From Marispirochaeta sp. (GTDB taxonomy: Bacteria; Spirochaetota; Spirochaetia; JC444; Marispirochaetaceae): a stretch of DNA of 64,000 bases. The DNA lies in contig NZ_OY764211.1 in assembly GCF_963668165.1 (NCBI RefSeq), positions 868,001 to 932,000 on the forward strand, in the 5' to 3' direction. The notes under the pieces were generated by a model that ran no database searches, had not been told where the DNA came from, and saw only the letters and a program-made list of their open reading frames with translations. How positions within the stretch are numbered: the stretch's first letter is position 1; each line of letters starts with the position of its first letter. Positions 51,778 through 59,818 of the stretch are shown piece after piece. A program made the position numbers and the translations under genes.

Positions 51778-53272
51778 AACCGGCCTCCCTGTTCTCCCCT
51801 GTGGACTCCATTTCTTTCAGTATACTCCACAATGCAATTGTACACTCCCTTTTTACCCCGGGATTTATCAGGGATTTTCCCGATCTGGCAATTTCCAGGA
51901 TGTCATTGATGTCCTCAGAGAACTCAGGATCAATAAAGAATCTGCGCCCCTTATATTCACGTTCAACCCTGGAAATAAGAGTATTGATATCATTCCCCAG
52001 GTTTTGCTCTGGCTTATATCCGGTCCTTTCGGCTGTAATCCTTACAGTCTCCGAAACCTCTCCCGACGGCCCGTGAATATTAATGGTCAGAAGACCATTA
52101 CGACTCAGGAAAAACTGTATATTAATCCTGGGACGCCCCTGTGGCGCAGAAGGTATGTTTTCCACAGAAAACCGGCGCAGAGATACAAGGGATTTCGTCT
52201 TTTGCACATTTCCCTGTACTATATGAATCTCCACACGGTTTTGATTGTCTGTCACAGTAGTAAAGGTCCGCTTCGCAGATCCAGGTAAAGGGGTGTCCTT
52301 GCGCAGCATCCAGAATGATTTTCCCCTGTCAATCTCAAGGCCAAAATCGCAAGGTGCAAGATCCATCTTTTTACGCCGCAGGCACTGAGTATGAGAAAAT
52401 AAACCGGCTGCCCCCAGAGCTATGGATTCAGCCGGACACATCCTGATGGAAACGGATTCAGGAAAAATACGCCTTATGGAGGATCTAATACATGGAGTAT
52501 GAGTCCCTCCTCCGGCAAGGAGAATGGTATCAATTTGGGATGACACTATTTCAGAAGAACCAAGGAGCCGTTCCACCATATTTTGCAGGCGCTTTATTTT
52601 AGGGCTTATATTGTTTTCGTATTCCCGTCTTGTCACGGTAACCGGTTCTCCAAGTAAAGACACGGTTACCTCTTCTTCGACGCTCAAGCCTTTTTTTAGG
52701 TTTTCAGCGATTCCTTTGAGCTCTGAAAAGGAAACACTTCCTGTAAGATCTGAATTCAACCCTGCCTTTTTCTGAATCAAAGAACAGATATCCCTGGTGA
52801 AACGACTTCCCCCTAAGGAATCATCCATGATTGAACTCTGCAGCTCAACTCTGTCAGCGTGAACATAAAGCAGTGCACTTTTACATGTCCTCTCTCCGAT
52901 ATCAAGTACCAGGATCTTTCCAGACAGACTGTTCCTCATGGAAAGCACTGTTGCCAGCGGCTGGTTAAGGAGTTTAACATCGAGAAACCCTGCCATTTTA
53001 CCGGCTTCAACAAGCTTTCGTCTATGGGAATCGGGAACGTTTACCGGGATCGCCAGGACAGCGGTATTCGCACTATGGCCGGTCAGTTTTTCCGCATGTT
53101 TCTTATTCTGCCGAAACAGTAACACGGCCCGGTCAAGAGAGCTCGTACAGCCATCCGCTCCTGGGACAGGAAGCCTGGATGATCCATATTGATCAAGAAT
53201 TACTTTTGGTCTGTTTCCATCTAAAATAGCAACTGAAGTATTCGCTGTTCCAAAATCTATGCCTACTACCAT
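51767..53272 (-). CDS. Atypical Hsp70-family protein
   Basis: The 501-residue protein has Hsp70 landmarks: GIDFGTANTSVAI (first phosphate loop), LVLDIGERTCKSALL (second loop, here lacking the usual GGGT), and LLAGGGTHTPCIRSSI. The ATPase part ends near residue 295, about 85 short of DnaK, with the lobe around residues 45-70 shortened. A reduced substrate-binding beta domain follows and there is no long helical lid. It is clearly not the housekeeping DnaK. It overlaps the J-protein gene by 11 bases. Confidence 0.87.
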   Translation of the reverse strand: MVVGIDFGTANTSVAILDGNRPKVILDQYGSSRLPVPGADGCTSSLDRAVLLFRQNKKHAEKLTGHSANTAVLAIPVNVPDSHRRKLVEAGKMAGFLDVKLLNQPLATVLSMRNSLSGKILVLDIGERTCKSALLYVHADRVELQSSIMDDSLGGSRFTRDICSLIQKKAGLNSDLTGSVSFSELKGIAENLKKGLSVEEEVTVSLLGEPVTVTRREYENNISPKIKRLQNMVERLLGSSEIVSSQIDTILLAGGGTHTPCIRSSIRRIFPESVSIRMCPAESIALGAAGLFSHTQCLRRKKMDLAPCDFGLEIDRGKSFWMLRKDTPLPGSAKRTFTTVTDNQNRVEIHIVQGNVQKTKSLVSLRRFSVENIPSAPQGRPRINIQFFLSRNGLLTINIHGPSGEVSETVRITAERTGYKPEQNLGNDINTLISRVEREYKGRRFFIDPEFSEDINDILEIARSGKSLINPGVKRECTIALWSILKEMESTGENREAGCAG

Positions 53273-53277
53273 ACTTT

Positions 53278-53844
53278 TTATCTATCGGTTTTTTCAGAGA
53301 GAGAGATTATAAGTTCTACCTCCCCCAATGGACGCCCGACTTTTCCTGCGATAATTTTAGCATCGATTCCCTTCTTATTCAGCTCAATAATCTTCTCTTT
53401 TACGCTGTTACCTGTCTGATTATCGAGAGGCCTGCTGCTGGTATCTCCGGATTTATTTTCTGTTGCCAAAGTAGAATCAGAGATGGAATCCCCGGCTTTA
53501 GTCACCGGCTCCTCTACAACCTCTATGCTAAGAGGTTTTTTCCGTGCAAGATGAACATAGTCGGTCCTGGGGATATCATCCCTCTTCTGGTTCTGTCCCT
53601 GCAGGATTCTTATGCGCTTATCCGCCTTTGCTACCTCTTCCTTCAGACGACGAACACTATCCTCAATTAGACGAATATTTCTATCCGTAGTGCCGTTCAT
53701 TTCTACCAGCAAAGAATCCAGTTCTGACTCAATTTCAGTAAGCAGTTTCTTGGGACGAACAGTCCTTTTATGTACCAGGCGAAATACTACGATAAAGAGG
53801 ATCCAGGTAAGGCTATTGATGAGCAGAATTATTCCCAGGGTCAT
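53278..53844 (-). CDS. Membrane-anchored coiled-coil protein, SwrB-like in layout
   Basis: This 188-residue protein has one N-terminal membrane helix (LGIILLINSLTWILFIVVF), a coiled coil (residues 35-85), an acidic low-complexity stretch and a C-terminal helix-turn-helix-like module (IIELNKKGIDAKIIAGKVGR, then PLGEVELIISL). That layout resembles SwrB, which promotes flagellar assembly in Bacillus from an equivalent place after the sigma gene. The match is architectural. It is 5 bases before the Hsp70 gene. Confidence 0.68.
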   Translation of the reverse strand: MTLGIILLINSLTWILFIVVFRLVHKRTVRPKKLLTEIESELDSLLVEMNGTTDRNIRLIEDSVRRLKEEVAKADKRIRILQGQNQKRDDIPRTDYVHLARKKPLSIEVVEEPVTKAGDSISDSTLATENKSGDTSSRPLDNQTGNSVKEKIIELNKKGIDAKIIAGKVGRPLGEVELIISLSEKTDR

Positions 53845-53846
53845 AT

Positions 53847-54173
53847 CTATCCGCTTATGTCGATTTTGTTGCCCAGATCAGGGTCATTATAGTAGTTACG
53901 GGAGCTTTCCTTTAACTCTTTCTTTTCTTCCTCACCTTGCTTCCGTTTTTTAGATCCCCGTGATTCCTCATCGTCTTCATGAATCTTTTCGGGACCGTCA
54001 GAAAGAGGGTTGGCCTGATTGACACTTGAATCCTTTTGCTCGGATTCACGCACAAGTTCATTTCCGGCAATAATCTGCTGCAGGTGGAGTCCCTGCTTTT
54101 GCTGGGCCTGATCTCTGCCAACCTGGTTCATATGCATAAATAGAGTTTGAAGATCGATTGGTTTGATGGACAT
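53847..54173 (-). CDS. Small charged protein of the flagellar operon, unknown
   Basis: This 108-residue protein is hydrophilic with a basic/acidic region (GSKKRKQGEEEKKELKES), probably unstructured in the second half. The first 40 residues are more ordered (PIDLQTLFMHMNQVGRDQAQ). It shares 1 base with the fapA stop, and its stop is 2 bases before the SwrB-like gene. Similar small genes occur here in other spirochetes, as I recall. Confidence 0.65.
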   Translation of the reverse strand: MSIKPIDLQTLFMHMNQVGRDQAQQKQGLHLQQIIAGNELVRESEQKDSSVNQANPLSDGPEKIHEDDEESRGSKKRKQGEEEKKELKESSRNYYNDPDLGNKIDISG

Positions 54174-56116
54174 CAGTGGGTTTTTGAGAAATCCTCCTCA
54201 AGGGCTTCGTATTTCGTTACCTTTACTTCATTCAGCTCATTTATAAAGGTAACATTCTTGAACTCGTTTCGAATCTTAAGGCTTGCATCCTTTATGACGA
54301 CTTTCACACCCGGATAGACTTTTCCGGAAGCAGACACTTTTCCATTGACCTTCAGAGAGGTCAGGTACTCGTGGATTTTCTTAATTTCTTCTTTTTTCCC
54401 GTCACGTTTTTCTTCTATCTTTATTTTCTGTTCTTTGAGTTCTTCCAGATATTGTTCCTTTTCTTCCGGAAGTTCTTTCTTCATTTTTTTTATGTTTTCC
54501 AGGGTGTGAATATTCAATTCAATCTCTTCCAGCTGATCATCAAAGGTCTTTATCTCTTTTTCCAGGCGCTGTATGTTCTCGATGCTCTTGGGATCATAGC
54601 CAACCTCAACTATCGTTTCGGCTCCGGCGACGGATCCGATGTTCTTGGCGTGGACCTCTTCACTTGCCCGAAGATGACCACCTACGATTGTAGCCCTTTT
54701 TCCTTGACAAATAATTCGCTGATTCGCATCAACCGAACTGTTTATAATGCCATCGCTAACAACAACATTTTCGCCTGTTTCAACAGTGGAGTTCTCAAGA
54801 AACTTTGCCCACACGGTTCGTCCGGCACGTACACTACCGCCTCCCCGGCCGTTAATACCCTGATGTATAATTATATCACCTTCAGCATCAAGTTCACATT
54901 TTCCAACGTTACCGACAACTTCGATATTACCCGCCGCCTTAACCTTGAATCCGTCATCGACTCCGCCTTTGACATAGACGGTCCCCAGGAATACCACATT
55001 CCCGCCGGTTTTCAGGTTCACGCTTCCGTTAACAACATGGATCGGTTCCACGTTGATTTTATCATTTACAATTACAACCTGTCCGTTTATGGAAGCAACT
55101 GCGGTCATGCCATCTTCTGACAGATTAACGTTCTTGCCGACACCCAGAGTTATGTCTTTTCCGTTCTTGGCCGGTAGAAGTTTTCCTGTAACACTTCGTC
55201 CGTTTTTACCTTCTCCGGCGGGGACTTTGCGTGCCAGAACCTGACCTTCAACGACATTCTGTACAATATTCTGTTCTTTAAAATCGACCCGGCCGTTCTT
55301 TTCTTTCAGCTGAATCTTGTTAGAGTCACGCTCAAAGTTATAAAGGATTCTGCCATCCTCTCCGTCCTGCGGCTTTGTCCCTTCTGCCACCAGAATTGAC
55401 TCGTTATATACTGGACGGTCAATAAAAGCATTGATGGTCTCATCCTTGAGCCCATGAATAACACCATTATTTTTCAGGAAATTTTCTATTACTTCATAGC
55501 TGAGGTCCGATCCGCCCTCACCGGGAGGCCGTACAACAATATAGGCCTTCATCTCGAAATCGGTGATGTCAACGGTCATAATCGGATCATTAGCTGGATT
55601 ATATGCGTATTCACCCACGGGAATATATTCTCCCGAGGACTGTTTAACCGCCTGAGCCACCATTGTCCTGTCAAAACTGCTGACCCCTCTCCGGTCCAAA
55701 GCGTCCAGGGCCTGCCGTTCCGCAGCCCGTTTTCCTCCTCCCACGGGAGAAGTGACCTTTAGCAGTATTCCTTCGGGAGACAATCGAACAAAAACCTCAC
55801 CGTTCCGTATCTCATCCTGGACAGACGTGTCGCCGGCAAAGCCAAGATCAATGTCAAGTTCCTCTTCTTCCGGAAGCTTCTCTTCAAGTTTTTTATAGGC
55901 TATTAGAATGCAGTCTTTTTTCCCGATACCAAAGGAACCCCTGCTGCCCGGTTCCAGGAGTTCATACTCGATATCTTTTACCGGTATACCCAGTTCAATG
56001 GAAGCCTGGGCCAGGGCGTCTTCGATAGTCGGACCGCTTACATTAACTGACTTGCGGGTTTTATCCTCTTCTGCCTGAGAGCGCATATACTCCCGGATAC
56101 GGGACAATCCGACCAT
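54173..56116 (-). CDS. fapA: FapA (DUF342) protein with N-terminal Jag-N domain
   Basis: The 647-residue protein begins with a Jag-N domain (residues ~15-75: PTIEDALAQASIELGIPVKD, then GSRGSFGIGKKDCILIAYK), found in the RNA-binding KhpB/Jag proteins. The rest is the FapA/DUF342 beta-helix (RSVTGKLLPAKNGKD, GNVVFLGTVYVKGGV) and a coiled coil near the end. FapA affects flagellar placement in some bacteria. It is next to fliA, 2 bases away. The Jag-N fusion is notable. Confidence 0.87.
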   Translation of the reverse strand: MVGLSRIREYMRSQAEEDKTRKSVNVSGPTIEDALAQASIELGIPVKDIEYELLEPGSRGSFGIGKKDCILIAYKKLEEKLPEEEELDIDLGFAGDTSVQDEIRNGEVFVRLSPEGILLKVTSPVGGGKRAAERQALDALDRRGVSSFDRTMVAQAVKQSSGEYIPVGEYAYNPANDPIMTVDITDFEMKAYIVVRPPGEGGSDLSYEVIENFLKNNGVIHGLKDETINAFIDRPVYNESILVAEGTKPQDGEDGRILYNFERDSNKIQLKEKNGRVDFKEQNIVQNVVEGQVLARKVPAGEGKNGRSVTGKLLPAKNGKDITLGVGKNVNLSEDGMTAVASINGQVVIVNDKINVEPIHVVNGSVNLKTGGNVVFLGTVYVKGGVDDGFKVKAAGNIEVVGNVGKCELDAEGDIIIHQGINGRGGGSVRAGRTVWAKFLENSTVETGENVVVSDGIINSSVDANQRIICQGKRATIVGGHLRASEEVHAKNIGSVAGAETIVEVGYDPKSIENIQRLEKEIKTFDDQLEEIELNIHTLENIKKMKKELPEEKEQYLEELKEQKIKIEEKRDGKKEEIKKIHEYLTSLKVNGKVSASGKVYPGVKVVIKDASLKIRNEFKNVTFINELNEVKVTKYEALEEDFSKTH

Positions 56117-56118
56117 GC

Positions 56119-56907
56119 TTACATGATCCCCTTCTTTATATTTGTAAGCTTGGCCCGCAGACGCATTATTGCCTTGGTATGAAGCTGCGAAATTCTGGAT
56201 TCTGTTACCTCAAGGACCTTTCCGATCTCTTTTAACGTCAGGTCTTCGTAGTAGTAGAGAACAAGGACCTTCTTCTCTTTTTCCGGCAACTCATTAATAG
56301 CCTCAATGATAACTTTCTTAATCTCTTCCTTTTCAACAATGATATCAGGATTTAAGCTTTGGGGCGATTCTATACTGTCTACAATGGAAATTTTATCGTT
56401 CTCTTCTCCTGAGTACCAGACATCGTTCAGGGACATAATGGATGTACCACTGATCTTGAGCATTGCCCGGTGATACTCTTCAATTTCCATTCCCATTTCG
56501 GCGGCGACCTCCTGGTCCGAAGCACTGCGTCCCAGAGATGCTTCCAGGCGTTGTACGGTATCCTCAATCTCACGGGCCTTCTGGCGCACAGATCTGGGAA
56601 CCCAATCTATGGATCTAAGTTCATCAAAGATTGCTCCCCGTATGCGTGTTACCGCGTAGGTTTTGAATTTTACATGCTTCTCCGGGTCAAATTTACTGAT
56701 TGCGTCAATAAGTCCGAAAACACCGAAGCCCACCAGGTCGTCAAACTCCACATTATGCGGCATTCCCATAGCGACCTTTCCGGCTACATACTTTACCAGA
56801 GGTGCATACTGTTTCACGAAAGCATCGCGTATTTTAGGATCCCGGTTTTTTTTGTAGAGGGCCCAGAGTTCTTCTTCAGTTTTTCCCTGCAATACGGTTT
56901 CTGCCAT
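56119..56907 (-). CDS. fliA: Flagellar sigma factor FliA (sigma28/WhiG type)
   Basis: This 262-residue sigma70-family factor directs late flagellar transcription. Region 2 is [44 protein letters not shown]; region 3 is [15 protein letters not shown] and region 4 is [29 protein letters not shown]. The length is typical. Predicted targets include flaB and flgN, from the promoter matches in this window. It is 3 bases from the upstream gene and part of the long operon. Confidence 0.97.
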   Translation of the reverse strand: MAETVLQGKTEEELWALYKKNRDPKIRDAFVKQYAPLVKYVAGKVAMGMPHNVEFDDLVGFGVFGLIDAISKFDPEKHVKFKTYAVTRIRGAIFDELRSIDWVPRSVRQKAREIEDTVQRLEASLGRSASDQEVAAEMGMEIEEYHRAMLKISGTSIMSLNDVWYSGEENDKISIVDSIESPQSLNPDIIVEKEEIKKVIIEAINELPEKEKKVLVLYYYEDLTLKEIGKVLEVTESRISQLHTKAIMRLRAKLTNIKKGIM

Positions 56908-56910
56908 ATC

Positions 56911-57552
56911 TTATCCTTCCTGGTCCCGTTTCATCATTGTTTTCACCGCTTTAGCGACTTCTCCCGGATTTTGCGTCTCGCCCATTATGTCAATATCCGC
57001 CTCTTGACCAGACGCCGCAGAACCCCCGCTGGAATCGGTGTCCCAACTGGATTCAAAGGAATCACTAAAGGCGTCAAGACTGGGAAGCCCGTCCACTGAT
57101 TCAAACGAATCCAACGCTTCATCACTTTCACCATTTTCTTCACCGGAAACAACCGCTTCCGGTTCCGTGGAAGATGAAGACTGAATTTCTTCTACGAATT
57201 CATCATCTTCAGAAAACAATCCGCCTCCGGATTGTGGAGTTACGGTGTTATTGTCTTCCTCATCATCCTCAAGGGTTATATCAACGGTTCCTCCGGAGGC
57301 CTTTTCCGGCTCTCCGTCTCCATCGGTGTCCTGATCAGTTGTATTGTTCTCGTCAAGGACCAATTCCGGAAACAAGGTCTTTCCTATAAGAGAAATCCCC
57401 ATTCCAATCCCCGCGAATATCATCGCCGAGAGTAAAGCTCGCAGAATTATACTGCCAAAGCCGACTCCGCTGATTAGTCCGACTAAAAACGAAACAATAA
57501 ACGCGAAACCGGCAGGGCCGGCCGCAAACATCCAGGACACCACTTTATGCAC
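56911..57552 (-). CDS. Membrane protein with acidic tail, unknown (flagellar operon)
   Basis: This 213-residue protein has two membrane helices (about 14-35 and 37-58), followed by a ~150-residue acidic tail rich in Asp, Glu and Ser. It lies between flhG and fliA, a slot often filled by an uncharacterised protein in spirochetes. The tail is probably disordered. The start follows flhG by 60 bases. No function is known. Confidence 0.7.
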   Translation of the reverse strand: MHKVVSWMFAAGPAGFAFIVSFLVGLISGVGFGSIILRALLSAMIFAGIGMGISLIGKTLFPELVLDENNTTDQDTDGDGEPEKASGGTVDITLEDDEEDNNTVTPQSGGGLFSEDDEFVEEIQSSSSTEPEAVVSGEENGESDEALDSFESVDGLPSLDAFSDSFESSWDTDSSGGSAASGQEADIDIMGETQNPGEVAKAVKTMMKRDQEG

Positions 57553-57612
57553 ACCTACCCTTCTTACAGATTATGGGAAATGACTGCGGCAGTCAAGGTT
57601 TCCTTTTTTGCC

Positions 57613-58479
57613 TTATTCTTTTCCCAAAAGCTTCCGAATAAAATTCCCAATGCCGCTTCCTTCGCGGTATTCTACCTTCTCAAGACGCCCGACAATATGT
57701 TTTACACAAATTGCCGCCTTACTGTTTGGATCCACCACCATAAAGGGCTTCTGCTTTAACACAGATGAGCTGACAACCGGGTCATCATAGACATAGCCCA
57801 AATAGTCAACCTTCAGGTTAAGAAACTGACCAGCTATGCTGATCACACGTTCCGACACCTTTTTCCCCTCTGTTACCGACTTTACGCGGTTAACAATCAG
57901 CTTGAGCCCCAGGTTCATGTTATCAATTTCGGTAGCGATTATTTTTATGATACCGTAGGCATCGGTAATCGCGGTCGGTTCCGGTGTTGTGACAATCAAG
58001 GCTTCATCTGCCGCGGCTATAAAATCCAGCACATTATGAGAGACCCCGGCGCTTGTATCAATCACGATCACATCCGCCTCCGAGAGACCCGCGAGTTCTC
58101 CAATAAAGTGCTCTCTCTCTTCGTCAGACAAATTAGCAATCTTGGAAAAACCGGAAGCCCCTGCAATTATCTGAATGCCGTAGTTAGTATCAAGAAGTAT
58201 CTCCTGCAGATTCTTCTGTTTTCGGATTAAATGATAAAGATTGTACTTTGGAATAATCCCAAGCACAACATTAACATTTGCCAATCCAAGATCAGCATCC
58301 ATTACAATGACTTTTTTTCCAAGCCGTGCATACGCAAGAGCAATGTTTATCGACAAATTGGTTTTGCCGACTCCGCCTTTTCCACTGGCCACGGCAATAA
58401 TACGGGTTTTCTGCTTGCCGGTGCCATTTTTTGAACGCATGATCTCCCGCAGCTGTTCAGCTTGATCCGTCATTCCCAT
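57613..58479 (-). CDS. flhG: FlhG (YlxH/MinD-like ATPase)
   Basis: This 288-residue MinD/ParA-family ATPase sets flagellar number and position, acting with FlhF. It has the deviant Walker A ASGKGGVGKTNLSIN, the VIVMDADLGLANVNVVLG motif and DVIVIDTSAGVSHNVLDFI. The N-terminal ~20 residues (DQAEQLREIM) match the FlhF-activating helix of this family. It overlaps the flhF stop by 10 bases. Confidence 0.95.
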   Translation of the reverse strand: MGMTDQAEQLREIMRSKNGTGKQKTRIIAVASGKGGVGKTNLSINIALAYARLGKKVIVMDADLGLANVNVVLGIIPKYNLYHLIRKQKNLQEILLDTNYGIQIIAGASGFSKIANLSDEEREHFIGELAGLSEADVIVIDTSAGVSHNVLDFIAAADEALIVTTPEPTAITDAYGIIKIIATEIDNMNLGLKLIVNRVKSVTEGKKVSERVISIAGQFLNLKVDYLGYVYDDPVVSSSVLKQKPFMVVDPNSKAAICVKHIVGRLEKVEYREGSGIGNFIRKLLGKE

Positions 58480-59678
58480 ACTCCGTTCTTGACATATTCG
58501 GCCCCCGACCTATCACCGGTTGCCCGCCCCTCCTGGGGACGCAAACTCATTTTCGCAGCTTTAAAACCATCGAGATTCATTAACAGCCGCGGTATAGAAG
58601 CTTCATGTATATCCTGAGGAACAGATTGCCCATCGGTAAGAAAAGCAACCGGCTTGTTGTACTCGGTAATAACGCTGATAACGTTACCGACCCTCTGGGT
58701 TTCATCCAGCTTGGTCAGGATGATGGCCTGATATCCGAAGGGTTCAAATGTTTTTAAAAGGTCTTTTATATCAGACACCTTGGTGGTGGAGCTCATGGTT
58801 AAAAAGACCTCGGCATCATGGCCGCATGCGTCCAGCATTTCTCGCATTTCGGCGAGCTTCATGTAATCCCTTGGACTTTTTCCAATAGTATCAATAAGTA
58901 TCAGATCGGATCCCTCAAACAAGGCAAGGGTCTTCTTTAAATCCTGAAAGCTTTCAACCCCGCTTACAGGGATGTTCATAATACTGCCGTATGTGTCGAT
59001 CTGCTGCTTTGCGCCAATCCTGTAGTTATCGATTGTTATCATGCGAACATCCACCGGGTTGCTGCCGTTATGCCCAAGTCCGTAAATTGCAGCGAGTTTG
59101 GCTATGGTCGTCGTTTTTCCCACACCGGTAGGTCCGATTAAAATCATGATTTTTGGAGTTTTCCGGGGTTCATAGATAGCAATCTTTTCTCCGATCCATT
59201 GAAAAACCGAAGACTCTACAATATCCTGACGGTCCAGGTCTTCCAAGGACATTTCACGGCGTAATCTGTTGCTTATTTCCCGGATAAAACCGGGGCTGAA
59301 TTCATTCTCCTCCAGAAGCTGTTCCATGGCAACAATAGAAGGATGAATCTCTTCTGTCTTCTTGGGCTCCGGTGTATCCAGACGCTCCTGAATGGCATTC
59401 ACCGCCTTTAACACCTGCTGCAGAGTTCCGTCCCCGTTTCCTTTGACGCTTTCCAGTATCTTTTTTCTTTCCTCTTCAGGATCAAGCATTTTCCGAGGCT
59501 TCGGCGCATCCTTAGCGATATATCCGGTGACCTCTATTCCCTCCCGTGCAAACATTCCAAGGAACCCACCTATGCGTACACTTCGCTGGGTAAGCACACG
59601 GGCCCTTTCGCCATATTGGTCACGTATTTTCTGCAGTACTTCGCGGTGCGAAGCCGCCCGCTCGGTAAAATACTCCAT
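58470..59678 (-). CDS. flhF: FlhF, SRP-type GTPase for flagellar placement
   Basis: FlhF recruits early flagellar parts to the right cell site. It has an N-terminal B domain (EYFTERAASHREVLQKIRDQYG), an N domain and the GTPase: ILIGPTGVGKTTTIAKLA (G1), DTIGKSPRDY (usual DTAG) and TKLDE. ATG 59678 is preferred, since GAGGAG lies 5 bases upstream and MEYFTERAASHRE fits the FlhF start; the frame extends 33 codons further into a repeat. The form is 402 residues. Confidence 0.94.
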   Translation of the reverse strand: MEYFTERAASHREVLQKIRDQYGERARVLTQRSVRIGGFLGMFAREGIEVTGYIAKDAPKPRKMLDPEEERKKILESVKGNGDGTLQQVLKAVNAIQERLDTPEPKKTEEIHPSIVAMEQLLEENEFSPGFIREISNRLRREMSLEDLDRQDIVESSVFQWIGEKIAIYEPRKTPKIMILIGPTGVGKTTTIAKLAAIYGLGHNGSNPVDVRMITIDNYRIGAKQQIDTYGSIMNIPVSGVESFQDLKKTLALFEGSDLILIDTIGKSPRDYMKLAEMREMLDACGHDAEVFLTMSSTTKVSDIKDLLKTFEPFGYQAIILTKLDETQRVGNVISVITEYNKPVAFLTDGQSVPQDIHEASIPRLLMNLDGFKAAKMSLRPQEGRATGDRSGAEYVKNGVWE

Positions 59679-59690
59679 GCCTACTCCTCT

Positions 59691-59808
59691 CTTCACGGTC
59701 GCCATCGGACTTGCGTCCTCCGGCTCCACTCTGCCTGCGCTCAGGACCGGTAAAGCCGTCCCATTCGCTTTCTTCACGGTTGCCGCCGGATTTGTGTACT
59801 CCGGCTCC
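59691..59808. repeat. Imperfect direct repeat between flhA and flhF
   Basis: A 37-base unit at 59691-59727 recurs at 59772-59808, 81 bases away, with 31 of 37 positions identical. On the minus strand both encode a similar peptide in the frame leading into flhF (EPEYTNPAATVKKAN and EPEDASPMATVKRGV). The period is a multiple of 3. It may be noncoding or a vestige of an extended N-terminus. Confidence 0.75.
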
Positions 59809-59818
59809 GGTCTATTTT

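Noticed and set aside
54371..55120. Long plus-strand frame rich in Phe opposite fapA
   Set aside because: It is the antisense shadow of a Lys/Glu-rich coiled coil; no ribosome site, and fapA has clear domain evidence.
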